Part shown: piece by piece, positions 22,135 through 32,772 of the stretch | How positions within the stretch are numbered: the stretch's first letter is position 1 | Layout of the letters: each line of letters begins with the position of its first letter | Notes under the pieces: generated by a model | The model's database searches: none | Told to the model about the DNA's origin: nothing | Seen by the model: the letters and a program-made list of their open reading frames with translations, nothing else | DNA from: Psococerastis gibbosa | Lineage: Eukaryota > Arthropoda > Insecta > Psocodea > Psocidae | Length of the DNA: 64,000 bases | Reading direction: 5' to 3' | Assembly: GCA_963971405.1 (NCBI GenBank) | Contig: OZ020488.1 | Coordinates: forward strand, 434,001-498,000 | Program-made: the position numbers and the translations under genes

Positions 22135-24139
22135 GATATTTCATCCAGAAAAGTGGTGAGTAATGTGTATTTTATGTATAGTTAACAATGCTTCATAATG
22201 AGCACGAAAAAACTGCGCATTTTTTGATTAAAAAACTGAATGTTTGTACTTTTTGTTTGTATTTTTACAACTGGGAACTAGGTAGCCGTTACTGGCGTTA
22301 CTATTTTAATTTTTAACACTACTCTGCGTGGTTATGCCAGAAATTAGAATAAAACCAACATTGCTTCTTCTTTGCTCATTTAATTGATTATTTATTGTAA
22401 GTTCAGTTTTTAAAATAGTTTACTAATTTTATTTTGGCTAATTTACCTAATTAGCATTCTAGAAACTGAACACGCACTGAAATTCTTTGCCATAAGAGAT
22501 AGATTTGTTCCCGGGTACCAACATATATATATATATCTCACGTAGGGTACAATTTGACAATTTTGGCTATCTTTCTGTATTCTAAAGCCCTCGATTGATC
22601 GGTGGGGCATGCACAAAGTCTACAATGGGCAGTCATACTTTCAATAGCAAAGTATGCAGTGAATTGGTATATGGATTATCTATAATATTTTAATTATTTT
22701 ATTTACTTCCGTTATTATCTGAGCCCGTGCTCGCTTTCGTGATTAATAAATAGGAAACCATGTAGAGTCTTATGGGTGGGACAAACCCAGTAGGCTAAAG
22801 CCTATCGTAATATACTGCAACTAATTTTTATGTGCAGGAGTAACCTGGTAACTGGACTGCTGTTGGCACACACCTGGACAAGAGTACTGCCACTGACTCA
22901 AAACGATTCACTAGTTCCTGTCAATCCACTTCTCACCTTTCAATCAGCCGTTAAAGCGTAGAAAATTGGAGGCAAACGACTGCAACTTTCTCAGAACAAG
23001 GTAAGGCATTAGCATACTATACTCTTTGAGCCCACTTTTTATTTTCTCTACCAGTTTAGCCCAATTTCTACTAATCTATATTGCAAAGAATTACAGCATA
23101 GTGAGAATAGCTTTTTTCATTGACTCCAATATAACTTATTTTCACTGCATCAGCCGAGAGTTATGATCGATCTCCCTGTACCAACACTTACGTACAGAGA
23201 GGCAGTGAGGTTTTTGCCAGTATCTTGACATATCTGCTTAAAAATTCCTGTTTAGAGTTTGTGTAAAATACGTTAATGAGTCATTTGTGGAAATAGATTG
23301 CAATTTGAGCAATCTTGATTTTTTTTAATGAGATTTTCAAATGACCCCTTTCTTATCTTTGCAGTCATGACCATTCTTTGTTCATAAAGTATTTTTGAAT
23401 TAAATGTATTCCTTAACTACTGCACTAGTTAGTACTTATGCAAACATTATTTCCATATTTATTTCATATAGTTTGTCTAACCATTTAATTTTAAATTTCA
23501 GCTCGCGGTACACACACCGTGTCTTACTGCCTAATACAAATTAAATGAACAAATAATCAAGCGACGCAATGGAGGGGGCCTACCAGTTTATAAAGAAGAG
23601 TCATCGAGAGGAGCATACACGCAGGGGTTAACGGACGTGGTGTCAGATGAGGGAGACGAAACGACGACATTACCGATATTTTCGGAAAAGGAAACATCGT
23701 TTCGCTTGCAGAAATAAGCTGAAAATATTAGGCACGTGGAGGAATGGCTGTCCACCTAGCAAGGCATATAAGAAAGGTGGGACAGAAAGTGAATCGGAAG
23801 AGGCCAAGTAAGACCTAGGACCGGGATTTCTGGAGAGACGTGGTGGCTGAGTCGAAAGCTCACCCCGAGTGGCAGCGCCGAATAAGTCGACCGATGCTGT
23901 TTTCAAACTATTGACGTTCGTTGTCGTAAATGTGTCTAGAATGTGCAGAATGACACAATTTCAATTATAATAAATAATAATAATAAATAACTATTTTCTT
24001 TTTTCTTTGAAGTATTATTTGAGTTGAAATTACGTCATTACATTTTTAAATAAATTAGTAACAAATTATTTGTCGGTAGATTTCGAGATAAAACTCGGCC
24101 GGGTCACTACAAAATGTGGTAGCGCTAATTTAAAATAGT
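22135..24139. other. Long stretch without recognised gene
   Basis: No coding region is recognised. Exon-like signals occur (AACAAG|GTAAGG near 23001 and TTTCAG|CTCG near 23502), but the sequence between and after them has no sustained frame with known motifs, so I do not call a gene. The end of this stretch (GGGTCACTACA near 24102-24112) faces a GAGTGACCCGCC motif near 24550, possibly remains of LTR ends. Confidence 0.35.
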
Positions 24140-24143
24140 TTAA

Positions 24144-24513
24144 GTGTACAGCCCGTAGGAAATTGGCAACCCGAAACTTATTACTTTTTATGTATTATTT
24201 AATTAACCAAGCATGTTATTAAAGATTTGGCTCATAACAGTTGTAGAAGACTACTTTATGCATCATATATCATTTTCGAAATTGTAGTTTTTTTATAAAA
24301 TCGCTTTTACGCGAAAAGTTATTGTTTATAAAATTTCTACATGTTTATGAAAAAACTACAATTTCGAAAATTAAAAATATCTTATAATATGATGCATGAA
24401 AGAGTTTTCTACGACTTTGATGAGCCAAATCTTTAATAACATGCTTAGTTAATTAAATAAAAAATAAAAAGGAATAAATTTCGGGTTGCCAATTTCCTAC
24501 GGGCTGTACACTC
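24144..24513. mobile_element. TTAA-flanked MITE, copy A
   Basis: The 370-bp element is flanked by TTAA at 24140-24143 and 24514-24517. Its long TIRs (over 150 bp, imperfect) begin GTGTACAGCCCGTAGGAAAT and include AGCATGTTATTAAAGATTTG. TTAA duplication is the piggyBac hallmark. No coding capacity. Confidence 0.75.
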
Positions 24514-24517
24514 TTAA

Positions 24518-25718
24518 TGCAAAGATCACAACAACAAACTATCGAATTTTGGAGTGACCCGCCGAACCCAGCATTCCTCTTGAATATTGTAAAACTCAAG
24601 GTACGCAGTTTATGACAATGCGGACAAAGAAAGAAACTTTGTTTAGGTACTTCATTACCTTAGCGGGCTATAATGTTGACTCAATGTATTAAATTGGTTT
24701 GTTATGTGTGTGTGAAAGAAACTCTTGTTGAGCTAGAAAAATGTAATAGCCATTAGAAGAAATAAGTATCGACATCTTGAGGCATGATACTGTATGTTAC
24801 CGTGACTTTGACCGATTGGCCGCTGTGTTCAGAATTGTTTTGTTCAAAAATAATTCTCAATATTGTGGCCATGTTAACATAATTATCAAGTATCAATATG
24901 TAGATGTATGCTTACATATATATATATTCTAGTGGCTAAGATATTTCTCTAGCTCTGCAATAAATATTAACTGAAATTCTGCTTTGGTCATGAGAATTTC
25001 AAGTTAAACAATTTTCTTCTCTTTCACAACCACATGGGAAGCGATATAACATATTCTGTCAATAATAATACTAACATTAAATAGGAAGGAAGGGTGCGCG
25101 CGCAGGGAAGCCCGGCGGGCTAGAAACTTTTTAAAAAAAGGCGCCAAATGCTGAGAGACGAAAAACAGGTGCACCAACACGATTTTTTTTGTTTTTTTTA
25201 AAAAGTTGGTACGGATTTTCAACGAAATATTAGCATTGAGTCAACGTTCTTATATGTTATAGTATTCTGTGCACAGAAGTCGCCGTCTTAATAGGTAGAT
25301 GACTCCCCCTAAAATATATAAGTATATAACAAGGCTAAAAAACCGTAAAAAGACGGAAGACGGGTTACACTAAAAGTAAAAATAGCTATCGCGAAAAGGG
25401 ATACACTATTCCAAAAATGGAAAAGTAACAAACAAAACTTACTGTACTGTTATGAGAAAGATATAATTGACAAAGAAATAAAACAACAAAAATTATAAAT
25501 GAAGGAAAAAGTCTATGAATCCACAAAGAAATTAAGAATGCGAAAAATGATGCATCTAAAATGTGTGAGGAAAAAAACACGAAATGGTAATTAATATGAA
25601 AAATTAAAGTATTGACGAAAACTTATTGGGGGAAAATCAAAACACAATATTCGGGGCACTCCCGTACTGAAGTACATTCTTGGAAGCAAATCAAAATTTG
25701 AGTGTGAACTACTGTATA
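24518..25718. other. No gene seen
   Basis: AT-rich DNA between the copy A MITE and the Tc1 element. Small frames at 25004-25222 and 25386-25580 have low-complexity translations and no motif. Nothing is supported as a gene. Confidence 0.4.
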
Positions 25719-25720
25719 TA

Positions 25721-27343
25721 CAACCCAAAGGCAGAATAGTTCGTACACCTCAAAATTTATTACTCCTGTTTAAAAAAAAAAAAATAATAATAATCTTAAT
25801 AGATAATATTATACAGAATGCTTGCTGTCAATCGATAGAGGTCATGATAAAGTACATCTAGCAATATAAACTTCAAACATAATACACATGAACAATTCAG
25901 GATTAATAATTGTTTCAACAACTTGGGAGGCGTAATAGTTCGCACAGTCAAAGTGAATTGTCTATCAGTACTGCGATACCCCTCTTTTGTTTTTTATAAC
26001 AGCGGCAATTCTTTTGGGCATTGAAGAAACAATATTACTGCACATCGCTGGTGTAATACCACTCCACACATCTTGGAGGGTCTTCTTCAGTTCTTCCTTT
26101 GTCTTCGGGCTCTTTTTGGCTACTGCCTTCTTTTCAATTGTTTTCAATTGGTGACAAATCTGGGCTATTAGCTACCCATGTCAAATTCGAATCGTTTTTT
26201 TTCACCAAACCACTGTTTAGCAGAATTTTTAGTGTGACAAGTGGCCCCGTCTTGCTGAAATACAAAATTGCCAACGGGATGTAGGGCACTTATGTACGGT
26301 AAAAGATGGCAGTTTAGAATTTCTAAATACTTAGAATGATTGACAGTGCCTTCTACGAAGTACAGGTGACCAACTCCTTTCGAACTCAAGCATCCCCATA
26401 TCATTACGCTGGTCGGGAACTTGACCGTCTGTTTTATGCATTGTGGCTGATAAGCTTCAGGCTTCATCCTTATGACTCTGGGTCCTTGATTGGCCATTTG
26501 TAGAACAAACCGTGACTCATTGGACCAAATAATTGTTTCCCAGCGGTCTTTGGGCCATTTTGAAAAGTTTCTAGCCCATTGTAACCTTCGTGTTTGACGC
26601 CTTGAAAGCGCGGTCATTTTCTTCGCTGAAAACAATTTGTAACCTATTTCCTTCATGACCCTTGGGCAAGTTCTTATAGAGACCGCTTCACTAATAGCCA
26701 CTATCCACTTTTCAGTGATTTCCTTCAACGTTCCGCGCCTATTTAGAAGAATTAAGGTCTTCAGGTGCCTGCGTTCTCTCAGAGAAATGGGAGTTTTTCG
26801 GCTTGTTTTTCGTTTAGGATGGCTACTGCTTTTTTCACGGAACAGGCTGATAATGGACTGCACTGTTGAAGGTGGTAGAAGCAGCTGCTGAACAATGTTC
26901 CTCGCATATACGCCGGTTTGGTGAATGGTATATGATCTTCTTCTTTGACTCTTCAGAAATTAGTTTTTCACTACCGGTAGGCATTTTTGTAGATGTTATT
27001 TTTACAATATTTTTCAACACTTTTCAGGTAGGCCTATTATACATAAAAACAGAAGTGTACGAGTAAGTTTTCCAATCTGCAGTAAAATTTGGCCTTTATT
27101 TAGCCCAAAGAGGGTTCAGTAAAAGTGTGCGAACTAATATGCCTCACGAACGGATAAAGAAATTTTTTTTCTGAACTGACCATACTTCTTATATTTGAAG
27201 TAAATGTAGCTAGATATACTTTGTCATGTCCTCTATTGATTGATAGCAAGTACTCTTTATAATATCATATATGATTTTTTTTTTTTTTTTAAACAGGAGT
27301 TGTAAATTTTTCAGGTGTGCGAACTATTCTGCCTTTTGGGTTG
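25721..27343 (-). mobile_element. Tc1-like transposon with IR/DR ends, degenerate
   Basis: The element is flanked by TA dinucleotides (25719-20, 27344-45). Its ends match as CAACCC(A)AAAGGCAGAATAG in inverse. A second, inner pair of similar repeats (AATAGTTCGCACAG near 25934 and GTGTGCGAACTAA near 27127) gives the IR/DR arrangement known from Tc1 relatives. The transposase inside is on the minus strand and broken. Confidence 0.85.
25965..26984 (-). pseudogene. Tc1 transposase, frameshifted
   Basis: Read from ATG at 26984, the N-terminal DNA-binding part breaks near 26860. The catalytic part resumes in another frame, and a second break near 26170-26130 separates the last ~60 residues. Motifs seen are WSNESRF (normally WSDESRF, so the first catalytic Asp is Asn), FQQDGATCHT and the third-acid region SPDLSPIEN. 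The frameshifts and the Asp-to-Asn change indicate an inactive gene. The TIRs could still be mobilised by a related enzyme. Confidence 0.85.
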
Positions 27344-27492
27344 TAGGTAGGCTAAATGACCAATAACCGAAACAAACGCAGAAAAGAAAGGAGACACAAG
27401 TTGACCAAAATTGCAGAACATCTAGTCCAAAAAATTATTGGTGGCATGAACACAAATAAACAGTGTTCATGGTCAGTTAGTAGCATACTTAA

Positions 27493-28063
27493 GAGTGTAC
27501 AGCCCGTAGGAAATTGTCAGCCCGAAATTTAATAGTTTTTATTTTTTATTTAATTAACTTCCTTTCTATTTTTTTCCAAAAAAAGATTAATCGCATACAA
27601 ACAATTTAATGAATGTATCCGATTGACCTCTTCAGTCGCCTCTGTAGGTTAGTACCCGTGTTGAGCTATGAAACGTCTCCGATCGCATGGCGTGTAAAGA
27701 CTCGCACAAGTGCAAGCACGTTACCACCTGGCCATCGAAGTCAACTAAGCATGTTATTAAAGATTTGGCTCATCAAAGTTGTAAAAGACAAATTTACATC
27801 ATGCATAATATAAGATATTTTCAATTTTCGAAACAATAGTTTTTCCAGAAACATGCAAATATTTTATAAACAATAACTTTTGACGTATTATCGATTTTAT
27901 AAAAAAAATACAATTTCGAAAACTAAAAATACCTCATTACACGATGCATGAAGTAGTCTTCTACAACTTTGATGAGCCAGCCAAATCTTTAATAACATGC
28001 TTAGTTAATTAAATAAAAAAGTATTAAATTTCGGACTGCCAATTTCCTACGGGCTGTACACTC
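27493..28063. mobile_element. TTAA-flanked MITE, copy B, with nested SINE
   Basis: TTAA flanks at 27489-27492 and 28064-28067 enclose the same long-TIR element as copies A and C; the ends are GAGTGTACAGCCC and its inverse. The left TIR is split at 27558/27743 by a SINE, which explains the extra ~185 bp. Confidence 0.8.
27559..27742 (-). repeat. SINE nested in MITE copy B
   Basis: It is near-identical to 33795-33973 over about 160 bp. On the minus strand it starts GACTTCGATGGCCAGGTGG, an A-box-like sequence, and ends in an A-rich tail. The MITE sequence TTAATTAAC|TAAGC is interrupted with AAC on both sides. A partial relative lies at 42636-42705. Confidence 0.7.
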
Positions 28064-28067
28064 TTAA

Positions 28068-29555
28068 AAAAATAAATAAATGATGGGCAATACAGATTTC
28101 AGAGGAATAAAAGTGCAACTTCATTTGAATAATAACCTTCATGTTTTGTTTCTAGACTACTCTTTCAATCATTTCAAGCCTCATGACGTTATGCTAGAGC
28201 AACTACAGCAAATAGTAATAGTGGGAGATGAACGAATTACTTATACACTCTTTCAGCTACAGTTAAGTTGCACCAGCAAACTTTCCCCCCACTAAACTGG
28301 GAAACTGGAGTACCCCAGGGTAGTTCGGTCCAATCCTGAACATAAGTAGCGGGCCCGATGCGCTACAGCAATGTAGCGTCCAAGTCAACAGCAATTATGA
28401 GTCCAATAGTAACTTCTTACTAGCCTTAGCCTCTGAACTGGTATGGTAGGGGTATACACCACAATGGCTCCCACTTAAGAAAATATTTTGCAAAGAGAGC
28501 AGTTTCCACACATTTATACTTGCTGCAATGAGTACTCAAATGGATGATTGATTTTAGGGCGATTAGGAGTAGTTTCCATCCTCATTCGTTACTTGAAATC
28601 GGTGTCATAAAACGCACCTCAAAATTTTTGTTTCTTGAAGTGGGAGATGTGCAATACAGTATTGATAGCCCAATCTAATGATATACATATTGTATAGGAA
28701 AACATTCTGATAGAAAATTTCAAGCCAAATTTATATGAACAGTTTTTAATAGCCACCTAGGACACTAGAAAAGAATTTTGAGCCCAATTGGTAGACTATT
28801 TGCAGCAATAGGCCTGTCAAAAGACGCGGCATAAGGATACACGGATGCTTGTTTAGTAAAATTGGCTATTTGTGTATTTGTGCATTTGTGAAGGTGTGCT
28901 TCAGAGCAGAAGAAAATTTTGCAGAACCTAATGAGAAACATGATTTTGTTATGGTACTATTCGAAGGACGCAGAAAATCTTCAACTGGTCCTGGAGCTCA
29001 AACCTTCAGTTGATAGTACAAAGCAACCTTTCCAACGACATAGGCAGATAATATCTCAATTCACTTTAAAAAGCTACAGCTAAAAAAACGCGGTCTGTTG
29101 ATATGCCAGAATTAAATTCAGCACCCGCAAAAACGGAAAAAACCGCGCCTCCATCAGAAATTTTGTGAAAATGGTGGTTTCGGACATTTTGACTGGATAA
29201 CCCACCATTTGGCCTCAATTTTCTGCTTCCACCAATATAACAAATAAATTTGAGACTTTCCATTCTATGTATTGTGAACAACTTATTAACATTGCATACC
29301 CCAAGACCCTGACTCAGTGAAACGGCTGCTAAATTGAGGAGCAATGGCTTCAAACGGGAATTTGCATCGGAAAAAGAAGCATTTCTCAGACATACAGTAT
29401 ATAAAATAAGTGTCTTTAAAACTGATAACCATCTCCCCTTGCAAGACATAATTTGTGTTTTAGAATTTGCCATTTAAAAATGCTAAGCTTGGCTGTACCA
29501 GAACTCAGTTCATCAGTTACTGTATTTAGAAGCCAGTTAGGTGCACAATTTGGAA
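28068..29555. other. No recognised gene; one unassigned ORF
   Basis: A 135-codon minus-strand frame at 29066-29473 is the longest here. It shows no motif or family resemblance I recognise and may be chance or decayed repeat. A short GVPQG-like string near 28300 recalls RT motif B but has no supporting context. Confidence 0.3.
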
Positions 29556-29559
29556 TTAA

Positions 29560-29941
29560 GAGTGTACAGCCCGTAGGAAAGTGGCAGCCCGAAATTTAAT
29601 ACTTTTTATTTTTTATTTAGTTAAATAAGCATGTTATTAAAGATTTGGCTCATCACAGTTGTAGAAGACTACTTCATGCATCACATAATAAGGTATTCTT
29701 AGTTTTCGAAATTGTGTTTTTTTTTTTTAATCGATAATACGTGAAAGTTATGTTTATAAAATATTTGCATGTTTATGAAAAATCTACAATTTCGAAAATT
29801 AAAAATATCTTATAATATGATGCAAAAAGTAGTCTTCTACAACTTTGATGAGCTAAATCTTTAATTATATGCTTAGTTAATTAAATAAATAAATAAAAGT
29901 ATTAAATTTCGTGCTGCCAATTTCCTACGGGCTGTACACTC
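29560..29941. mobile_element. TTAA-flanked MITE, copy C
   Basis: TTAA at 29556-29559 and 29942-29945. The ends GAGTGTACAGCCCGTAGG and inverse are shared with copies A and B, as is the AGCATGTTATTAAAGATTTG segment in each arm. No coding capacity. Confidence 0.8.
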
Positions 29942-29945
29942 TTAA

Positions 29946-30679
29946 GCATTGGGATAATAATTAAATTAAATCATACGTGTTTATCGAATCATTGTAATTA
30001 GAATGCTACTATTAATAGCTACTGCATATTGAAACTACAGGGAAATACAGACAATACAGTTATGACTATGGGTTTAAGTTAATCTTTTGTCTGGAAATAC
30101 TGCAACACCTAACATAACAATTGCTCTGTTGACAATAAATGAACACTAGGCTACTCTTGTAGCTGCAATCAAAGTTTTCAAGTCATCTATAAAATAGTGT
30201 CTGTACAATGTATACAACTAATGCTACACAGCTAATTCTTTACACTAGGTACAGGTATACGATACGATAAGTGACTGATTAACATTTCATTTGGAGTAAA
30301 ATGTCAAGACAAAGTAAGCTAGGTCAAAAGTTATTATGGGCGTATCTCATTAATCATTGGCGTAAATCGCAAGTAGCCAAGTATCGTAACTTACTTAAAA
30401 GCCAATTCTACCTAAAAAACGTATAAAATCATCTTCCCAACAAAATACTCATCACCTCGAGATACAATAATACTACAATATACCGCATGAATAAAACTTG
30501 GCCAAAGAGCCTTTCCTCGAGAATAAAATTATAATAACAATAACAAAATACTTTTAATGTCCTCCTAGTCTAGTCATATGTTCTGTTTTTTTTTTCTTTT
30601 TTTAAGAAAACATAGGCCTATTGGAATAATCAGAATTATTTTAATTGATGGTTTCAGCATTAAAATATAAAATAAAATA
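29946..30679. other. No gene seen
   Basis: AT-rich sequence with short A/T tracts. No sustained frame, RNA gene or repeat boundary was identified. Confidence 0.4.
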
Positions 30680-31520
30680 AAGTTTCTTTGAAATGGTCCC
30701 CCTCCAAACACGCCCGGATAAGGGACTTTTTGAGATCATCCAAATTATGGTGTCGCTTAGAGCAGGCCTTGGTCTCCAAAACTGACCACGATTCATAATC
30801 CAATGGGTTAAGGACTGGGCTACTAGAGGGCTATTCTTCTTCTTCTTTGATAAACAGAGGGACATTGAGCCCTTGCCACTCTTGTGCAGTTTCGGGTTCG
30901 GCCAGGGGCAGAGTCTTGCTGGAATGTTCACCGGTGGCGATTGGACATGGTCTGGATTAGAGGCTTCACATGAGCCTCAAAAACTGTCCCCTGATGCACT
31001 TTAGTACTTAGCCCCCACGTTTACTCCTTTCTCGCAGAAATGCCGTTGCCACGACACGCCTCACCACACCATAACTGAAGGATGGCGGCCACACATAACA
31101 ACAATCTTTTTGCTTCCTGAAATGATCCTGTGTAGACCTTGTCATTTTGTTTATTACATATTCTTCGCTGGTAGAAATTTTCTCATAGGTAAAAATATCA
31201 TTTTCGTGTCCATTAGCTGCGTGCCATCGTACAAGGACTTTTGCTCTTTTTTATCTTATTCCCTTTAGACGGGTATTTATTGGTGCGACGGTAGGCATCA
31301 TCTCTCATTAGGCGGCTGCGGATCGCTCGGATATCTTGAAGTCACGAGACATCACAGTCTGGTTGCGCGTTGGTTTTATAATTTTTGGGGTTCTAGCTGG
31401 GTGAGGTGCACCGGCTTTTGGTTTGCCCCGGTTAGCCACGGTAAGATCGCTCTTTTGCTGTGACCAAACTTATAGAGGACCGTTACGCCTTCTCTGTTGT
31501 TCGCCACAGCTCAAGCCTTT
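30680..31520 (-). pseudogene. Tc1/mariner transposase relic
   Basis: Fragments on the minus strand, in changing frames, follow the order of a mariner/Tc1 transposase. An N-terminal helix-turn-helix remnant (NISERS-like DFKISERS, near 31330) comes first, then KMTRSTQDHF, a FQQDSAP catalytic motif near 30925 and a C-terminal LNPLDYESWSVLE and NLDDLKKSL. Multiple stops and frameshifts make it clearly dead. TIRs were not located. It differs from the Tc1 element at 25.7-27.3 kb, whose catalytic motif is FQQDGATCH. Confidence 0.75.
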
Positions 31521-31819
31521 TTTTTTTTAATGAAAGTTTCAGAGATTAATAACAATTGACGGACAATGTAAACAGAAGCAGCGTAAAAAAGTCAGATTAA
31601 AACTCTTTCGAATACAGTGAAGTTAACTTTTGTCACAGAACATATGGCTAGATTATGTATAGTCTTAAAGATTTCTTCGTGAATTATTTTGTAACATTTT
31701 CTATGTAGTGGCTTTAAGAGTATACTCCTAAAATATAGGCGATATATTAGGCCGTATTCGTACATACCGCGGAGCAACAAGAAAGGCGACAGAGGAGAGG
31801 AATATGGACGAGGCGTTTT

Positions 31820-32037
31820 CAGTGGCGGCGCTACGGGGGTGCCCGAGAGGGCCTGGGCCCCCCCAACCGTTTCTCCAGCCCCTCCGCCCCCCCCCACTTT
31901 GAGATATTTTACATGGTGTTAAATTGCAGAATTATTGAACGGAATACCTACTCCCAATGAAAAATGTTTTGGGTTTTAATTGGCCCCCCAGACAGAAGTC
32001 ATGGCCCCCCGCCTTACAATTTCTAGCGCCGCCACTG
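31820..32037. mobile_element. hAT MITE with perfect 8-bp target duplication
   Basis: The 218-bp element has 14-bp perfect TIRs, CAGTGGCGGCGCTA, and is flanked by GGCGTTTT at 31812-31819 and 32038-32045. It has C-rich blocks inside and no ORF. Both the CAGTG ends and the 8-bp duplication are hAT hallmarks. Confidence 0.92.
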
Positions 32038-32099
32038 GGCGTTTTCCACTAGCAATCGGAGCCTGAAACAGAACCGTTGCTTTCTCAAAGACAAATCCA

Positions 32100-32600
32100 A
32101 TTTATTATTTTCATTTCATTCACTGTCCTCAAGTGATAATACAATAATAATAAATGTCTTATATTTACGGGGGCGAGCCTTAGTTAAGACTAGAAAGTCT
32201 TTTCTGTCTAACCTAGGTCCAAAAAAGAATATAATATCCAAAATAGAGTCTTACATAGTTAACAAAAAAAAAAAACCGTAAGCTTAACTTAAATAATCTT
32301 ATTCTAAACGTACCTATTTATAAAAACAACTATAGACATAAATTTTATGTTCGAAACTAAGAACATGCAGGAAACAACTGAAATTTATTCATTTGTTCTT
32401 AATTCTGTCCCCAGCAATTTCTTTAGTAACCGGCTTATAAACCCACGAATTTTGGGCTGCGATCTGATTTCCTCATCTAGGGAGTTCCACTGCCGGCAGA
32501 CATTTACAACAACGAAAAAAGAACTATGTTCAGGGGTATCTGCAAATCTGCCCATCCTATGCGAACTCAATGGCTTTAGGCGGTCATAGCGATATGAAAA
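32100..32600 (-). repeat. LINE 3' fragment (RT C-terminus)
   Basis: The minus strand at 32570-32385 translates to a segment with SSFFVVVNVCRQWNSLDEEI and a following ISRLLKKLL. This resembles the extreme C-terminus of CR1/Jockey-type RTs (FF..R.WNSLP..I...FK..L). A microsatellite-like AT-rich tail follows toward 32100. Only the 3' end is present, as expected for a truncated LINE. Confidence 0.6.
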
Positions 32601-32767
32601 AGTGATAGCGCTCGATGTAATTTCTTAGAAATCACCATCGACCAAATGCTAAGGCTAATAATTAAAAAAAGGTGAGCTCCGATATTACTACCATGAAGTT
32701 TAATTCAATATAATTTCACCTGCCAAATAACTTTGGGCAATAATGTATTAAGGTAGTAAAGACGTAC

Positions 32768-32772
32768 CTTTA
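32768..32772 (-). promoter_or_regulatory. zer-1 stop codon beside a splice-donor-like site
   Basis: The stop TAA (32772-32770) is followed two bases later by AAAG|GTACGT, a good donor match. Either the 3' UTR contains an intron starting here, or the site is unused and the exon continues. Confidence 0.4.

Noticed and set aside
23000..23950. A spliced host gene
   Set aside because: Splice-like borders are visible, but no sustained frame or family resemblance supports a coding exon.
28290..28350. RT motif B fragment (GVPQG)
   Set aside because: A five-residue match without neighbouring RT motifs.
29066..29473. 135-codon minus-strand ORF as a gene
   Set aside because: No recognisable motif, no supporting splice context, and the region is repeat-like; length alone is compatible with chance.
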